Origin: DATKNA01 sp963786765
Lineage (GTDB): Bacteria; Actinomycetota; Actinomycetes; Actinomycetales; Kineosporiaceae
Length of the DNA stretch: 64,000 nt
NCBI GenBank assembly: GCA_963786765.1
Contig: CAWBAJ010000015.1
Coordinates: 1-64,000, forward strand
Reading direction: 5' to 3'
Notes under the pieces: generated by a model
Told to the model about the DNA's origin: nothing
Seen by the model: only the letters and a program-made list of their open reading frames with translations
Databases searched by the model: none
Made by a program: the position numbers and the translations under genes
In this document: in pieces, positions 35,653 through 45,687 of the stretch
Layout of the letters: every line of letters begins with the position of its first letter
Numbering within the stretch: position 1 is the stretch's first letter

Positions 35653-36426
35653 ATGAACAGCGTTCTCGCCCCGGCCGCCGGCCTCCTGCCGGCAGGAGCA
35701 GAACTCCCCCGGCCGCGCGTGATCGGCATGCTCGGCGGGATGAGCTGGGAATCGACCGCGGAGTACTACCGGCTGGCCAACGAGCTCGTCCGTGACCGCC
35801 TCGGCGGCCTGCACTCGGCACGCCTGGTGCTCGCCTCACTGGACTTCGCCGAGATCGAGGCTCTTCAGGTCGCCGCCGAGTGGAACCGGGCCGGCGAGAT
35901 CCTGGCCGCCGAGGCCGCCCGGCTGGAAGCGGCCGGCGCGGAGCTGCTCCTGTTGTGCACGAACACCATGCACAAGGTCGCCGACCAGGTGCAGGCCGCC
36001 GTGTCCATTCCGCTGCTGCACCTGGCGGACACGACGGCTGCGGCAGTGCGCGGAGCAGGCCTCACCGACGTGGGGTTGCTGGCGACCGCGTTCACCATGG
36101 AGCAGGACTTCTACCGCGATCGGCTGGCCCGCGGCGGCGTGCGGGTGCTCGTCCCCGCGGCCGCCGACCGGGCCGAGGTGCACCGGATCATCTACGACGA
36201 ACTGTGCCGTGGTGTGGTCCGGGAGGCGTCGCGGCGGGTGTACCGGGAGGTGATCGAGCGGCTCGTCGCGGCCGGCGCCCAGGGCGTCGTCCTCGGCTGC
36301 ACCGAGATCGAACTGCTCGTGGGGCCGGCCGACAGTCCCGTCCCGGTGTTCCCGACCACGCGACTGCATGTGGAGGCCGCCGTCAGCGCCTCGCTTCAGC
36401 CGAGCGCCCCCGTCTCGGCGGGCTGA
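35653..36426 (+). CDS. aspartate/glutamate racemase family protein
   Basis: The 257-residue protein has the two catalytic cysteines of the Asp/Glu racemase superfamily in ELLLLCTNTMHK (about residue 100) and VVLGCTEIELLV (about residue 216). The N-terminal MLGGMSWESTAEYY loop is typical of the YgeA-like aspartate or broad-specificity racemases. It could provide D-Asp or D-Glu for wall peptides, fitting the preceding envelope genes, though the link is only positional. ATG 35653 follows a GAAGGAGC site. Confidence 0.9.
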   Translation: MNSVLAPAAGLLPAGAELPRPRVIGMLGGMSWESTAEYYRLANELVRDRLGGLHSARLVLASLDFAEIEALQVAAEWNRAGEILAAEAARLEAAGAELLLLCTNTMHKVADQVQAAVSIPLLHLADTTAAAVRGAGLTDVGLLATAFTMEQDFYRDRLARGGVRVLVPAAADRAEVHRIIYDELCRGVVREASRRVYREVIERLVAAGAQGVVLGCTEIELLVGPADSPVPVFPTTRLHVEAAVSASLQPSAPVSAG

Positions 36427-36451
36427 GTGAACGGGCAGGGCGGGCCGGCGG

Positions 36452-36703
36452 CTAGGTGGAGCGTCGGCGCCCGATCAGGAAGTAGGCGACCTGGGCCAGG
36501 CCGGCCGTGTTGACGAGCGCGGTCGCGCCCCACAGCAGCCTGGGCCCTCGGATCTGTTCCGCGGGACGCCGGCGCAGGTCGCGGAGCATCGCCACCTTGG
36601 CGAAGGCCTCGAACAGGCCGGCCGTGACGATAACCGCGCGCTGAGGCCCGGTGAGCTCGTTCCAGCGCTTCCGCAGGCTACGTTTCCCGTCATCTGTCCC
36701 CAT
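36452..36703 (-). CDS. small membrane protein (PLDc_N-like hairpin)
   Basis: The 83-residue protein has a charged N-terminus (MGTDDGKRSLRKRWNELTG) and two hydrophobic segments: RAVIVTAGLFEAFAKVAML and LLWGATALVNTAGLAQVAYF, the second ending in LIGRR. The last segment resembles the short phospholipase-D N-terminal membrane helix domain. Function is unknown. The chosen start at 36703 avoids an upstream extension that looks non-coding. Confidence 0.6.
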   Translation of the reverse strand: MGTDDGKRSLRKRWNELTGPQRAVIVTAGLFEAFAKVAMLRDLRRRPAEQIRGPRLLWGATALVNTAGLAQVAYFLIGRRRST

Positions 36704-36838
36704 GGCTTCACGGTATCGGCCACCCGACGCCGCCAGAAGTACCGTCCGCACGTTCTCATGTAGGTACGCCATGATGGGACTTGTGACGACGCTCGGGGAT
36801 GCGGGCTACTTCACCGCCGTGGCCGGAGGCTACCAGGG

Positions 36839-37134
36839 GTGGCCCTCAGGCTGATCACTCTGCTGTTCGTGGCACGCCTGGTGTTGCAAGTGGCTCAGAT
36901 CATCAAGTGGCGTGCTCATTCGCCCGGCGACGACGTCGAGCCGACGCCGGACGGCCCGGCCAACGGGACTACATCGTCCGTTTCATCGGACTCGCTCTGG
37001 TCATCTTCTTCGGTGGTGCATTCTTGAGCCGGGCCGGATTCGGCTGGACGCTGGCTGTGCTCCTTCCTCTCCTGCTGATCGTGGCGGTGACGTCTCTGCT
37101 GGGCCGCCGGGCCCGCGATCGCCGGAACTCCTGA
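36839..37134 (+). pseudogene. small membrane protein, probably frameshifted
   Basis: Two hydrophobic coding blocks are in different frames. The first is ALRLITLLFVARLVLQVAQI, starting at GTG 36839 and followed by a disordered linker. Near 36963 the second frame takes over with DYIVRFIGLALVIFFGGAFL and WTLAVLLPLLLIVAVTSLLG, ending at 37134. Read together they give a protein of about 98 residues with two or three helices. Alternatively they are two separate tiny proteins. No family is recognised. Confidence 0.4.
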
Positions 37135-37211
37135 CGTGGAGCTCTTCTGCCGGAATCGTCGAGGGCCCGCTGTGCGGTCGCCTGCCGCCCGGGCAGTGGG
37201 ACAGTGACGAC

Positions 37212-38396
37212 ATGGGGCGGACCCTCTACCGGGACGGCGCGCTCGCCGACGGAACCGGTCCCGATCTGCGGATCGGCGTCACCGTGCTGGTGGACGACGA
37301 CCGCATCGCGTGGATCCGGCCGTCGGACGACGAGCCGGATCCGGGGCCGGACGTGGACGTCGTCGACGCCTCCGGGTCCACGATCGTCCCCGGGATGGTG
37401 GACAGCCACAGCCACCTGACCCTGCCCGGCGGCGCCCATTGGATCGACCGCGGCTTCGATCCGCCCGAGCGACTGCTGGAAGCGGCAGAGCACAACGCGC
37501 GGCTGCTGCGGTCCGCGGGCGTGCGATGGGCCCGCGACGTGGGGTCGCCGATCAAGACCGATCCCGTCGACGGCCGCACCCGGGCGCTGGCGCTAGGGGT
37601 GCGTGACCGGTGGGCGGGCAACCGGGAGTACCCGTACGTGCGCGCGGCGGGCGCCTGGGTGACCAGGGTGGGCTCGCTTCCTCCGGGCTTGGGCGTCGAG
37701 GTCGAGGACGGGGACGGGCTGGTCCGGGCGGCCATGCGGCAGCTCGACGACGGCGCGGACCTGGTGAAGCTGTACCTCGACGGCCCCGACCAGGACACCT
37801 CCCCCTTCACCGCGGGCGAGGTACGCGCGGTGGTCGAGGCCGCGCATCAGCGCGGAGCGCGCGTCACCGCGCACTCGGGGATGCTGCCTGGCACGCGGGT
37901 CGCCGCGGAGGCGCCGGTGGATTCCATCGAGCACGGGTTCCAGCTGGACGCCGACGCCGCGCGGGCGATGGCAGCCAACAACGTCGCAATGATCTCCACG
38001 CTGGCGGTGCTCGAGTCCTGGCGAACCTTCGCCCGCACCACGACCTTGCCCCGGTTCGCCGAACCTGCCGGCCGCTCACGGATAGCCGCGCGCCGCGAAT
38101 GGGCGCACGAGAGCGTGCGGCTGGCTGCCCGCGCCGGCGTGCTCATCGCCGCCGGAACGGACTTCGGCGGTGGGTCCTTGCGCGCCAACCAGCTGGCCTG
38201 GGAGGTGCAGTGTCTGGTCGAGGCGGGCCTGGAACCGTGGCAGGCGCTCGCCGCGGCCACGCGCAACGGCGGCGCGCTCCTGCAGGAGCCGGACGCCGGC
38301 GTCCTGCGGGAGGGCGGGCCCGCCGACTTCCTCCTCGTGCACGGCGACCCGCTGTCGGATCCGACCGCCTTGTGGCGGGTCTGGCTCGTCGCCTGA
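37212..38396 (+). CDS. amidohydrolase family protein (imidazolonepropionase-like)
   Basis: The 394-residue metal-dependent amidohydrolase has the HxH pair in VPGMVDSHSHLTLPG (about residue 64), a carboxylated-lysine candidate in DLVKLYLDG, metal His in RVTAHSGM and SIEHGFQ, and the catalytic Asp in IAAGTDFGGGS. The pattern fits the imidazolonepropionase/Xaa-Pro dipeptidase-like branch that hydrolyses cyclic amides or dipeptides. No signal peptide is seen. It stands alone between convergent or divergent membrane-protein genes, and the substrate is unknown. Confidence 0.87.
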   Translation: MGRTLYRDGALADGTGPDLRIGVTVLVDDDRIAWIRPSDDEPDPGPDVDVVDASGSTIVPGMVDSHSHLTLPGGAHWIDRGFDPPERLLEAAEHNARLLRSAGVRWARDVGSPIKTDPVDGRTRALALGVRDRWAGNREYPYVRAAGAWVTRVGSLPPGLGVEVEDGDGLVRAAMRQLDDGADLVKLYLDGPDQDTSPFTAGEVRAVVEAAHQRGARVTAHSGMLPGTRVAAEAPVDSIEHGFQLDADAARAMAANNVAMISTLAVLESWRTFARTTTLPRFAEPAGRSRIAARREWAHESVRLAARAGVLIAAGTDFGGGSLRANQLAWEVQCLVEAGLEPWQALAAATRNGGALLQEPDAGVLREGGPADFLLVHGDPLSDPTALWRVWLVA

Positions 38397-38418
38397 GAGG
38401 CCGTCTCCGAGGAGCCCG

Positions 38419-39192
38419 TCATCCTCGCACAGCCCGCCGCAGCGAGATCGACGTCTCGATCAGGAAGACCGCGCTGAGCAGGAGCGCCGGTGTGAGGAAC
38501 CGCCCCGAGTCGGGCGAGAACCCGGTGCGCGGGGCGATGACGCCACCGGCGAGGAAGAGGATTCCGGCGACGACGCCCACCCATCCGAGCCACCGCTGCG
38601 CCATCCCCCCGAAGGCGACCGACAGGCCGAGAACGAGAAGAGTCGTCCCGTTGAGCAGGTGGAAGAAGCTGCTCAGGGCTTTCTCGATCCAGCGGACGCC
38701 GTCAGCGACGAGGAAGGCAGTCGATTTGTCGGCGGCCGATGACGCGTGCGCCCAGGTGTCGACGGTGCCTTTGAGCGCGACACCGTCGACTGCCATCTGG
38801 ACCGCGAAGACAGCGGCCACGAGCACGGCGGTGACGGTGCCCACGACGGCCATCGCTCCGGCCGCGCCCGCTTGACGGGACAGCGTGCGGGCGATCGCCA
38901 CCAGCGCGAGCACGACGAGCAGGGTCCGGGCGAACTGGCCGATGTGGATGTACGTCCAGGCCTGCTAGTGGGAGTACTCCTCGAAAGCGGCGGCCGAGTC
39001 GTTGGGCTGGGCGTGGGACGGGTGCAGGAACGCCATGGCGACCTCGACGAGAAGCCCGAGGATCGCGGCGGCCGCGGCGAAGGTGAGCAGCGAGCGGTCC
39101 GCCGTCCGAGCACCCTCGCGGCCCTCCCCGGGGACGGCCGTGTTCTCGGCGAACGGGGAGGAAGGCGGGCGGCGCAGCGGAACGGTGCTCAT
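38419..39192 (-). pseudogene. membrane protein with an in-frame amber stop
   Basis: A single reading frame of about 257 residues encodes four membrane helices: LTFAAAAAILGLLVEVAMAF, TLLVVLALVAIARTL, GAMAVVGTVTAVLVAAVFAV and two near the C-terminus (WLGWVGVVAGILFLAGGVIA). A TAG at 38965-38967 interrupts it between FEEYSH and QAWTYIHIGQF, while the frame is otherwise open and protein-like on both sides. One base change from CAG, TCG or TGG would create it. The N-terminal 75 residues alone contain one helix. It may be a recent pseudogene, a read-through case or an error. The RBS for the ATG at 39192 is GGAGC. Confidence 0.7.
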
Positions 39193-39343
39193 GGGAGCTC
39201 CTCGGTCGGGGGGGCGGCCGGCCGAGGGAGAGCGGCCGGCTGTGAGCGCCACACTCGCGGGAGGCGCTTTCGCCTCGCCGTCGATTCCTTGTCGCGCCCT
39301 CGCCGCGCTGAGAGGATCAGCGCATGCGAGCGGCGGCCGGGCC

Positions 39344-42300
39344 ATGAGCCAGGTCGAGGTGCGCCTGCTCGGGCCGTTCGAGCTCGCCACTGCCGAGGGG
39401 CCGCAGCACCTGCCCGGGCACGGGGAACGGGCACTGCTGGCCCTCCTGGCACTGTCCGCCGGGCGAGCCGTCGCCCTCCCCACGCTGGTCGAGGCGCTGT
39501 GGGACCCGGATCACCAGCCCGAAGATCCCGTGAACGCGCTGCAGGTCCGGGTGTCGAAGCTCCGGCGTGCGCTGGCCGCGATGGGCGCCGGCGATGTCGT
39601 GGAACGCCAGGGGTTCGCCTACCGGCTGTCGATCGACCCGGCGCAGATCGACGTCCATGCCTTTCGGACCCTGATCGAGACGGCACGCCGCACCGGGGAC
39701 CCGCGGCACGCGGTCGACGTCTACGACAGCTCCCTCGCCCTGTGGCGGGGCGAACCCCTCGTGGATTTCGTGGGCCCCGCATGGGCGGGCATCGAGGCGG
39801 CGCAACTGGCCGAGCTGCGGCTCGCAGCGGTCAGCGAGCGCGCCGAGCGGATGCTCACGCTCGGCGCGTACGAGAAGGTCGTGACCGACCTCGAGCCGTT
39901 CGTGGCGGCGGCGCCCACCCGCGAGCGGCTGGTCGGCCAGCTCATGACGGCGCTCTTCAACGCCGGCCGCCAGGCGGCCGCGCTCGAGGTGTACGCCCGC
40001 ACCCGGCACGCTCTGACCGAGGAACTGGGTCTCGACCCCTCGCGGGAGCTGCAGGCGGTCATGCAGCAGATCCTCCGCCACGATCCCGCGATCAGCCCGG
40101 AGGTGCCCAGGCCTCGAGGACCGTCCGACGTTCCGGACGCCGGGAACCTGCCGCTGCGGCTCACGTCGTTCGTCGGCAGGGAGCGGGACGTCGTCCGGTG
40201 CGCGGAACTCCTGGCGCGTTCCCGGCTGATCACGCTCGTGGGGCCGGGTGGCGCGGGCAAGACGGCCTTGGGGATCGAGGCCGGCCGAGGGCTCGCGGCA
40301 GACGTGCCGGACGGCGTCTGGCTGGTGCGACTCGCGCCCGTGTCGGAACCGGGACTGCTGATCCAGGCCGTCGCCGACGCGGTCGGCGTCAGCATCGAGG
40401 GCGGGACGGCGACGCACCATCCGCAGGACGTCCTCGTCAGCCAGCTCGGCGATCGCGACACGGTTCTCGTCCTGGACAACTGCGAGCACCTCGTCGAAGC
40501 CGTGGCCTCCCTGGTGGAGACCGTCCTCGGCCGGTGCCCGCGGGTCCGGGTCCTGGCCACCAGCCGGGAGGCTCTCGCCGTCCCCGGAGAGGTGCAGCTC
40601 CCCGTCGCCCCCCTGGCCACACCGCAACAGGGAGCACCGCCCGAACAGATCCCCGACTCCCCCGCGGTCCGGCTGTTCCTGGACCGTGCGGAGGCGGCCG
40701 GGGCGGCCGCCACCTTGGACGCCGAGGGCCTCGAGGCCGTGGCCGAGATCTGCCGCCGGCTCGACGGCATCCCGCTGGCGCTCGAGCTGGCGGCGGCCCG
40801 GCTGACGAGCCTGACGGCGGTCGAGCTGGCCGACCATGTGCAGGACCGGTTCGCCGTGCTGACGTCCGGGAGCCGCACGGCGGAAGTCCGGCAGCAGACG
40901 CTGCGCCGGACCGTGGACTGGAGCCACGAGCTCCTGAGCGAGCCGCAGCGCGTGCTGTTCCGCCGTCTCGCGGTGTTCCGGGGCGGGTGGACGCTCGACG
41001 CGGCGCGGGTCGTGGTCGCTCAGCCGAGTCCTGACGTTCCCCTTCCCTGTCCCGGTCTCCCCGTCGAGGAGGTGCTGGACCTGCTCGATCGGCTCGTGAG
41101 GCAGTCCCTCGTGGTCGCGGACCCGTCCGGCGGCCACACCCGGTACCGCATGCTCGAGACCCTCCGGCAGTACGCCGGCGAGCGGCTGACCGAGGCCGGC
41201 GAGCGCGGGAGACTCGCCGACGCTCACGCCCAGTACTTCGTCGAGCTCGGGGAGCGGGCCGAAACGGGGCTGCGCGGCCGGTCGCAGGCCCGCTGGGTGG
41301 AGGTCGTGCGCGACGAGCACGCCAATCTGCGGGCGGCGCTGGCGTGGCTGATCGCCGAGGGCGACGCGGAACGCGCGCTGCGCCTGGCGGGGTCGCTGGG
41401 CCTGTACTGGCACCTCGGGCGCCACCTCGAGGGGCGCGAGACGCTGCGCGCGGTCCTCGCGATGCCCGGCGGCAGCACGCACGCGCGGGCGCGGGCGATG
41501 CAGGCGGTGTCCTTGGTGGAGCGTCCGAGGGCGTGCATCGTCCACCCGAGCGCGCAGTGCGCGGCGGCCGCCCAGGAGAGCCTGCAGATCTTCGAGGCGG
41601 TCGGGGACGTCCCGCGCGCGGCGTTCTCACGCCTGCTCCTGGCGGTGGAGGGCGTGGGAGCGGCACCGGGCGTGGACGCCGCCGCCCTCCTGGAGCAGGC
41701 CGATCGGGAGTTCGAGCAGCTCGGGGACCCGTGGGGGCGGGCCGTCGTCGCGTTCGTGCGCATGGAGATCCAGCTCAAGCGCGGCGACGAGCCGACGGCA
41801 CGGGCAGCCGCGACGCACGCCATCGAGTTGTTCCGCGCCCTGGACGACGGCTGGGGACTGTCCGGGGTGCTGTACCACTACGGCTACGGGGTCCAGCGGT
41901 TCGGTGCCTACGCCGATGCCGTCCCGCTGCTCGAGGAGGCCATCGAGGTCGCCGCGCGGGCGGGAGTCCACAACACCGTGCAGTGGGCGACCGCCGATCT
42001 CGGCCTCGCCCTGCTCGCACTCGGGCGGGTCGACGAGGCCTCGGCCTGCTTCGCGCGGGCGGGAGCCGTGTCGGAACAGGTGGGGGACCATGCCGGGCAG
42101 GCGCTGGCCACCTACGGCGACGCTCTGATGGCGGCACGGCATGGGGATCACGCCCGGGCGCGGCCCCTGTTCGAGGCGGCGCGCGCCGCCTTCGAGGCCC
42201 TCGGCGTGTGGCTCGCCACCGGCCTCGCCCTTGCAGGAGTCGCCGATTCCGACGCCCGGCTGGGCCGGCCGGACCTGGCGGGCGACGGCTACGCGCGCCT

Positions 42301-42577
42301 GCTGCAGCTGGCCGAGACCACCGGCGAGGCCGGCCTGTTGTGCCTGGCGCTCGAGGGGTCGGCGCGCACGGTGGTCGAGGAGGACCCGGCGCGGGCCGCC
42401 GCGATGCTCGGGCGCGCCGCCCACCTGCGTGCCCGCTACGACCGGCCGCAGACCGAGGCGGAGCGGGCCGTCACGGCGGCCGCGGCGCTGGCGGCCCGTC
42501 AGGCGCTCGGCGACGTCGCGTACGAGGCGGCGGCGCGAGCGGGTGCAGAGCTGGGCCTGGGCAGCGTCTCCGGCTGA
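39344..42577 (+). CDS. SARP/AfsR-like regulator with BTAD, NB-ARC and TPR-like domains
   Basis: The 1077-residue regulator has an N-terminal OmpR-type winged helix (residues about 1-95, VEVRLLGPFELATAEGPQHL at the start), then a BTAD domain (about 100-250, ending LTEELGLDPSRELQAVMQQI). An ATPase module follows with P-loop GPGGAGKT at 300-307, Walker B TVLVLDNCEHLVEA, and GLPL-like IPLALELAAARL. The helical C-terminal half has TPR-like repeats. Such proteins activate secondary-metabolite or stress genes. No biosynthetic cluster is adjacent, so the target is unknown. Its 3' end overlaps the convergent monooxygenase gene by 79 bases. Confidence 0.92.
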   Translation: MSQVEVRLLGPFELATAEGPQHLPGHGERALLALLALSAGRAVALPTLVEALWDPDHQPEDPVNALQVRVSKLRRALAAMGAGDVVERQGFAYRLSIDPAQIDVHAFRTLIETARRTGDPRHAVDVYDSSLALWRGEPLVDFVGPAWAGIEAAQLAELRLAAVSERAERMLTLGAYEKVVTDLEPFVAAAPTRERLVGQLMTALFNAGRQAAALEVYARTRHALTEELGLDPSRELQAVMQQILRHDPAISPEVPRPRGPSDVPDAGNLPLRLTSFVGRERDVVRCAELLARSRLITLVGPGGAGKTALGIEAGRGLAADVPDGVWLVRLAPVSEPGLLIQAVADAVGVSIEGGTATHHPQDVLVSQLGDRDTVLVLDNCEHLVEAVASLVETVLGRCPRVRVLATSREALAVPGEVQLPVAPLATPQQGAPPEQIPDSPAVRLFLDRAEAAGAAATLDAEGLEAVAEICRRLDGIPLALELAAARLTSLTAVELADHVQDRFAVLTSGSRTAEVRQQTLRRTVDWSHELLSEPQRVLFRRLAVFRGGWTLDAARVVVAQPSPDVPLPCPGLPVEEVLDLLDRLVRQSLVVADPSGGHTRYRMLETLRQYAGERLTEAGERGRLADAHAQYFVELGERAETGLRGRSQARWVEVVRDEHANLRAALAWLIAEGDAERALRLAGSLGLYWHLGRHLEGRETLRAVLAMPGGSTHARARAMQAVSLVERPRACIVHPSAQCAAAAQESLQIFEAVGDVPRAAFSRLLLAVEGVGAAPGVDAAALLEQADREFEQLGDPWGRAVVAFVRMEIQLKRGDEPTARAAATHAIELFRALDDGWGLSGVLYHYGYGVQRFGAYADAVPLLEEAIEVAARAGVHNTVQWATADLGLALLALGRVDEASACFARAGAVSEQVGDHAGQALATYGDALMAARHGDHARARPLFEAARAAFEALGVWLATGLALAGVADSDARLGRPDLAGDGYARLLQLAETTGEAGLLCLALEGSARTVVEEDPARAAAMLGRAAHLRARYDRPQTEAERAVTAAAALAARQALGDVAYEAAARAGAELGLGSVSG

Positions 42578-43641
42578 CCGGCACCGAGGTGCTCCGCCAG
42601 CACCGCCGCGTCACGTCCGACCCATCCGACGAGCGCCGAGCCCCGGTTGCGCTGCCACGGCAGGCCGAGGAAGGCGAGCCCGGAGACGTCGGTGATCCCG
42701 TTGTAGTGGATCGGCGCCCCCGTCTCGTCGAGCACCGGGACGTGCAGCCACGGGTACGACGGCCGGTAGCCGGTGGCCCACACCACGGCGTCCGGACGGC
42801 GGCGCGTCCCGTCGGCCAGCAGCAGCCCGTCGCTGTCGGCGTCCACAACCTTGGCGACCCGCTGGACGTTCTGGAACAGGGCGTCGAGGTCGGTGCCCAC
42901 GATGGTGTTCTCGTTCTTCCTCAGGCGGCGGCCCAGCCGGGAGTCCGGGGCGGCCTTCATCACGCCCAGCCGCTCGAACCACCAGAACAGGCTCCTGCCC
43001 ATGAACCGGTGCGGGGTGGCCCTGCCCAGGGTCGAGACCGACAGCGACACCCTGCGCCCCGCGGCCGCGAGCTCGGCCGCGATCTGGACGCCGGTGTTCC
43101 CCGCGCCGACCACCACGACCTCGCCCTCCGGCACCGACGACGGGTTCCGGTACGCGCTGCTGTGGAGCTGGACGACGTCGCTGCCGAGCCGCCCGGAGAA
43201 GCCCGGGATCGCCGGGCCGGTGAACCCGCCGGCGGCCACGACGACCTGCCGGGTCGGAAACGCCTCATCGCTCGTGTCAACGACGAAACCCCCGTCGCCG
43301 TCGCGACGCACGGATGTCACCCGGCGGCCGAGGCGGATCGGAAGGTCGAACTGCGACGCGTAGGCGTCGAGATAGTCGGCGACCTCGTCCTTGCCCGGGT
43401 AGCCCTCGGGGTCTCCGGGGAACCTCATGCCGGGCAGGGCGTCGTACCGGCGCGGAGTGAACAGGGTCAGGGAGTCCCAGCGGCGGCGCCAGGAGTCCCC
43501 GACGCGGTCGGCAGCCTCGAGGACCACGAACCGGCGACCAGCCCTGCGGAGGTAGTAGGCGAGGGCGAGGCCGGCCTGGCCGGCACCGATGATCACAGTG
43601 TCCAGGCGGGGGTCGGGGCGGGTGTCGTGGGTCGTGTCCAC
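42499..43641 (-). CDS. flavin-containing monooxygenase-like oxidoreductase
   Basis: The 380-residue paralogue of the enzyme at 23368-24474 has FAD motif TVIIGAGQAGLALAYYL, NADP motif VVVVGAGNTGVQIAAEL, the FMO-like GDSWRRRWDSLTLFTPRRYD and the late VVWATGYRPSYPWL. A GTG start at 43641 follows a CCGGAGGA site. Unlike its paralogue it has no metal-oxidase neighbour and lies between a SARP regulator and a SpoIIE phosphatase. The substrate is unknown. The last about 25 codons overlap the regulator gene on the other strand. Confidence 0.87.
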   Translation of the reverse strand: MDTTHDTRPDPRLDTVIIGAGQAGLALAYYLRRAGRRFVVLEAADRVGDSWRRRWDSLTLFTPRRYDALPGMRFPGDPEGYPGKDEVADYLDAYASQFDLPIRLGRRVTSVRRDGDGGFVVDTSDEAFPTRQVVVAAGGFTGPAIPGFSGRLGSDVVQLHSSAYRNPSSVPEGEVVVVGAGNTGVQIAAELAAAGRRVSLSVSTLGRATPHRFMGRSLFWWFERLGVMKAAPDSRLGRRLRKNENTIVGTDLDALFQNVQRVAKVVDADSDGLLLADGTRRRPDAVVWATGYRPSYPWLHVPVLDETGAPIHYNGITDVSGLAFLGLPWQRNRGSALVGWVGRDAAVLAEHLGAGQPETLPRPSSAPARAAASYATSPSA

Positions 43642-43920
43642 TGGAGTCCTCCGGAACGGGGCAGGGCCACCGGGCGCGGCCCTCGCAGTGGGACCACGGT
43701 GCGCGCCGCCGGTGTCCGCTTCCTGTCTCCTCCGCTCGCCCGGGGCGACAGCGAGGACAGCACGCGGACAGCGAGCAGCTCGACGCCCCCCGGGCTCGGG
43801 AGGGAGCCCGACTTTGTCCGCAACCAGCCGGAGGAACCGTATGCTCACAGAAGTGATCCAGGGAGGGGCGGACGTGGCTGCGAGAGGGGTGTGCGGGGGC
43901 GGCGGTCGGGGGGCGGTGAC

Positions 43921-45675
43921 GTGATCGACCGTCCCTCCGACGAGCAGCGCCGCCACCACCTCGTGGACCGGCGCGACACGCGGATGGCGATCGAGGCGTC
44001 CCTGCTGCCCCCGCTGTTCGACGCGCGGGGAGTGGCTATCGTCGCGACGGACGTCAATGGCCGGGTGACGGCCATGTCGCCGCCGGCCGAGGACCTGCTG
44101 GGATTCACCGAGGCCGAGCTCACCGGTAGACCGCTCCACGAGCGCCTGCGTTCCCGCCGTCCTGACGGATCAGACGTGTCCCCCGACGACTGCCAGATGA
44201 TCCAGGCCATCCGCGGCGCGCGCTCCGCCGCGGGCGAGGGCGAGGCGTTCGCGCGGAAGGACGGCAGTGTCGTTCACGCCGCCTGGGCCGTCGCGCCGAT
44301 CGTGATCGCCGGCGAGCGGACGGGGGCCATCGTCGCCCTGAACGACGTGGACCGTCGCGCGGGATCCCGCGCGCGAGCCCGGCTGGACGCGCTCGGCGGC
44401 GCGAACGTGCGTCTCGCGCTCCTGGCCGACGCGTCGCACGCTCTGCTCAGTGCCCCCTCGCTGCGGGCCGGCCTGACACAGATGGCTCGCCTGCTGGTGC
44501 CGGTCGCGGCGGACTGGGTGGTGCTCGACCTGCTCGACGAGCAGACGGGTGTCCTCGAGCGCGCCGCGCTGGCGCACCGCGATCCCGTGCTGCACGCGCA
44601 GGGAGAGGCGCAGCTGGGTCCGCTCCCCCGGCTGCGACCGCGGATGACGAGCTGCTTCGCCCGGGTGCTGCGCGGCGAGCCGGCGGTCCACCTCACGGCG
44701 ATCCGCCCGGTTGAGGAGGCCCTCGACGAGCTCGACCGCGCCCGGCTCGACCTGTTCCACCAGCTCGGCGCCGCGGAGGCCGTCACGGCACCCATGAGGA
44801 CCAGGTCGAGGACGGTCGGCGCCATCACGCTCGTCCGTAGCGACCGGGACCAGCCGTACGAGCCCGCGGACCTGACGTTCGTGACCGAGCTGGCCACCCG
44901 CGCCGCCTTCGCCGCCGAGAACGCGGTGCTGCTGGAGCGGTCCGAGCTCCGCGCGGAATCCCTGCAGCGCGCCCTGCTCCCTGACGTCCCGGCAGCGATC
45001 GGGGAGGCCCGGCTCGCCCACCTCTACCGCCCGACGGACGACGTCGCGCAGGTCGGCGGCGACTGGTACGACGCCTTCCCCCTGAAGGACGACTCGACCG
45101 CGCTGGTCATCGGGGACGTCGCCGGTCACGACATGCACGCGGCGGGCCGGATGGGCGCGATCCGGCACAAGCTCCGTGCCATCGCCAGCGACCGGGTCTC
45201 GCCGCCATCGGAGGTGCTGCGGCGGCTCGACGCCGTCATCCGCCGCCTCGCTCCGGGCGACCTCGTGACCATGATCTACGCCCGGCTGGTTCCGCCGGCG
45301 CACGAGGATGCCCCCTGGATCCTCGAGTGGTCTAGCGCCGGCCACCCCCCGCCGTTGCTGCTGTCCCCGGGCGCCGGCCCCACGTTGCTGCCCACCGACC
45401 CCGACCCACCCATCGGCGTCGTCGACTGCGAGCGCACGGACCAGCGACTGAACCTGCCGCCGCAGGCCACCATCGTGCTCTACACGGACGGGCTGATCGA
45501 GCGTGCGGGCGAGTCCCTCGATCGGGGGCTGTTCCGGCTGGTGCAGCGGGCAGCGGCCCTCGAGCCCCCGGACGGCGACGAGCAGGACGTCGACACGTTG
45601 CCGCACGGACTGCTGGACGTCCTGCAAGGTCCTGCGGAGGACGACATCGCCGTGCTCGTCGTCCACGTGCCCTGA
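43921..45675 (+). CDS. PAS-GAF-SpoIIE (PP2C) serine phosphatase
   Basis: The 584-residue signalling phosphatase has a PAS domain at about 28-145 (VAIVATDVNGRVTAMSPPAE) and a GAF domain at about 160-330 (ALLSAPSLRAGLTQMARLLV). The C-terminal SpoIIE/PP2C domain has metal-binding Asp motifs VGGDWYDAFPL, VIGDVAGHDMHA and LYTDGLIERAGE and ends DDIAVLVVHVP. Such enzymes dephosphorylate STAS-domain anti-anti-sigma factors in partner-switching stress pathways. RsbW-like and STAS genes follow at 46176, 52908 and 53374. The GTG start at 43921 is preceded by GGGGGCGG. Confidence 0.9.
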   Translation: MIDRPSDEQRRHHLVDRRDTRMAIEASLLPPLFDARGVAIVATDVNGRVTAMSPPAEDLLGFTEAELTGRPLHERLRSRRPDGSDVSPDDCQMIQAIRGARSAAGEGEAFARKDGSVVHAAWAVAPIVIAGERTGAIVALNDVDRRAGSRARARLDALGGANVRLALLADASHALLSAPSLRAGLTQMARLLVPVAADWVVLDLLDEQTGVLERAALAHRDPVLHAQGEAQLGPLPRLRPRMTSCFARVLRGEPAVHLTAIRPVEEALDELDRARLDLFHQLGAAEAVTAPMRTRSRTVGAITLVRSDRDQPYEPADLTFVTELATRAAFAAENAVLLERSELRAESLQRALLPDVPAAIGEARLAHLYRPTDDVAQVGGDWYDAFPLKDDSTALVIGDVAGHDMHAAGRMGAIRHKLRAIASDRVSPPSEVLRRLDAVIRRLAPGDLVTMIYARLVPPAHEDAPWILEWSSAGHPPPLLLSPGAGPTLLPTDPDPPIGVVDCERTDQRLNLPPQATIVLYTDGLIERAGESLDRGLFRLVQRAAALEPPDGDEQDVDTLPHGLLDVLQGPAEDDIAVLVVHVP

Positions 45676-45687
45676 CGAGGCGAGCGC

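Noticed and set aside
39344..42577. The SARP regulator as part of an antibiotic biosynthesis cluster
   Set aside because: No synthase, tailoring set or carrier protein is nearby; only a single flavin monooxygenase is adjacent.
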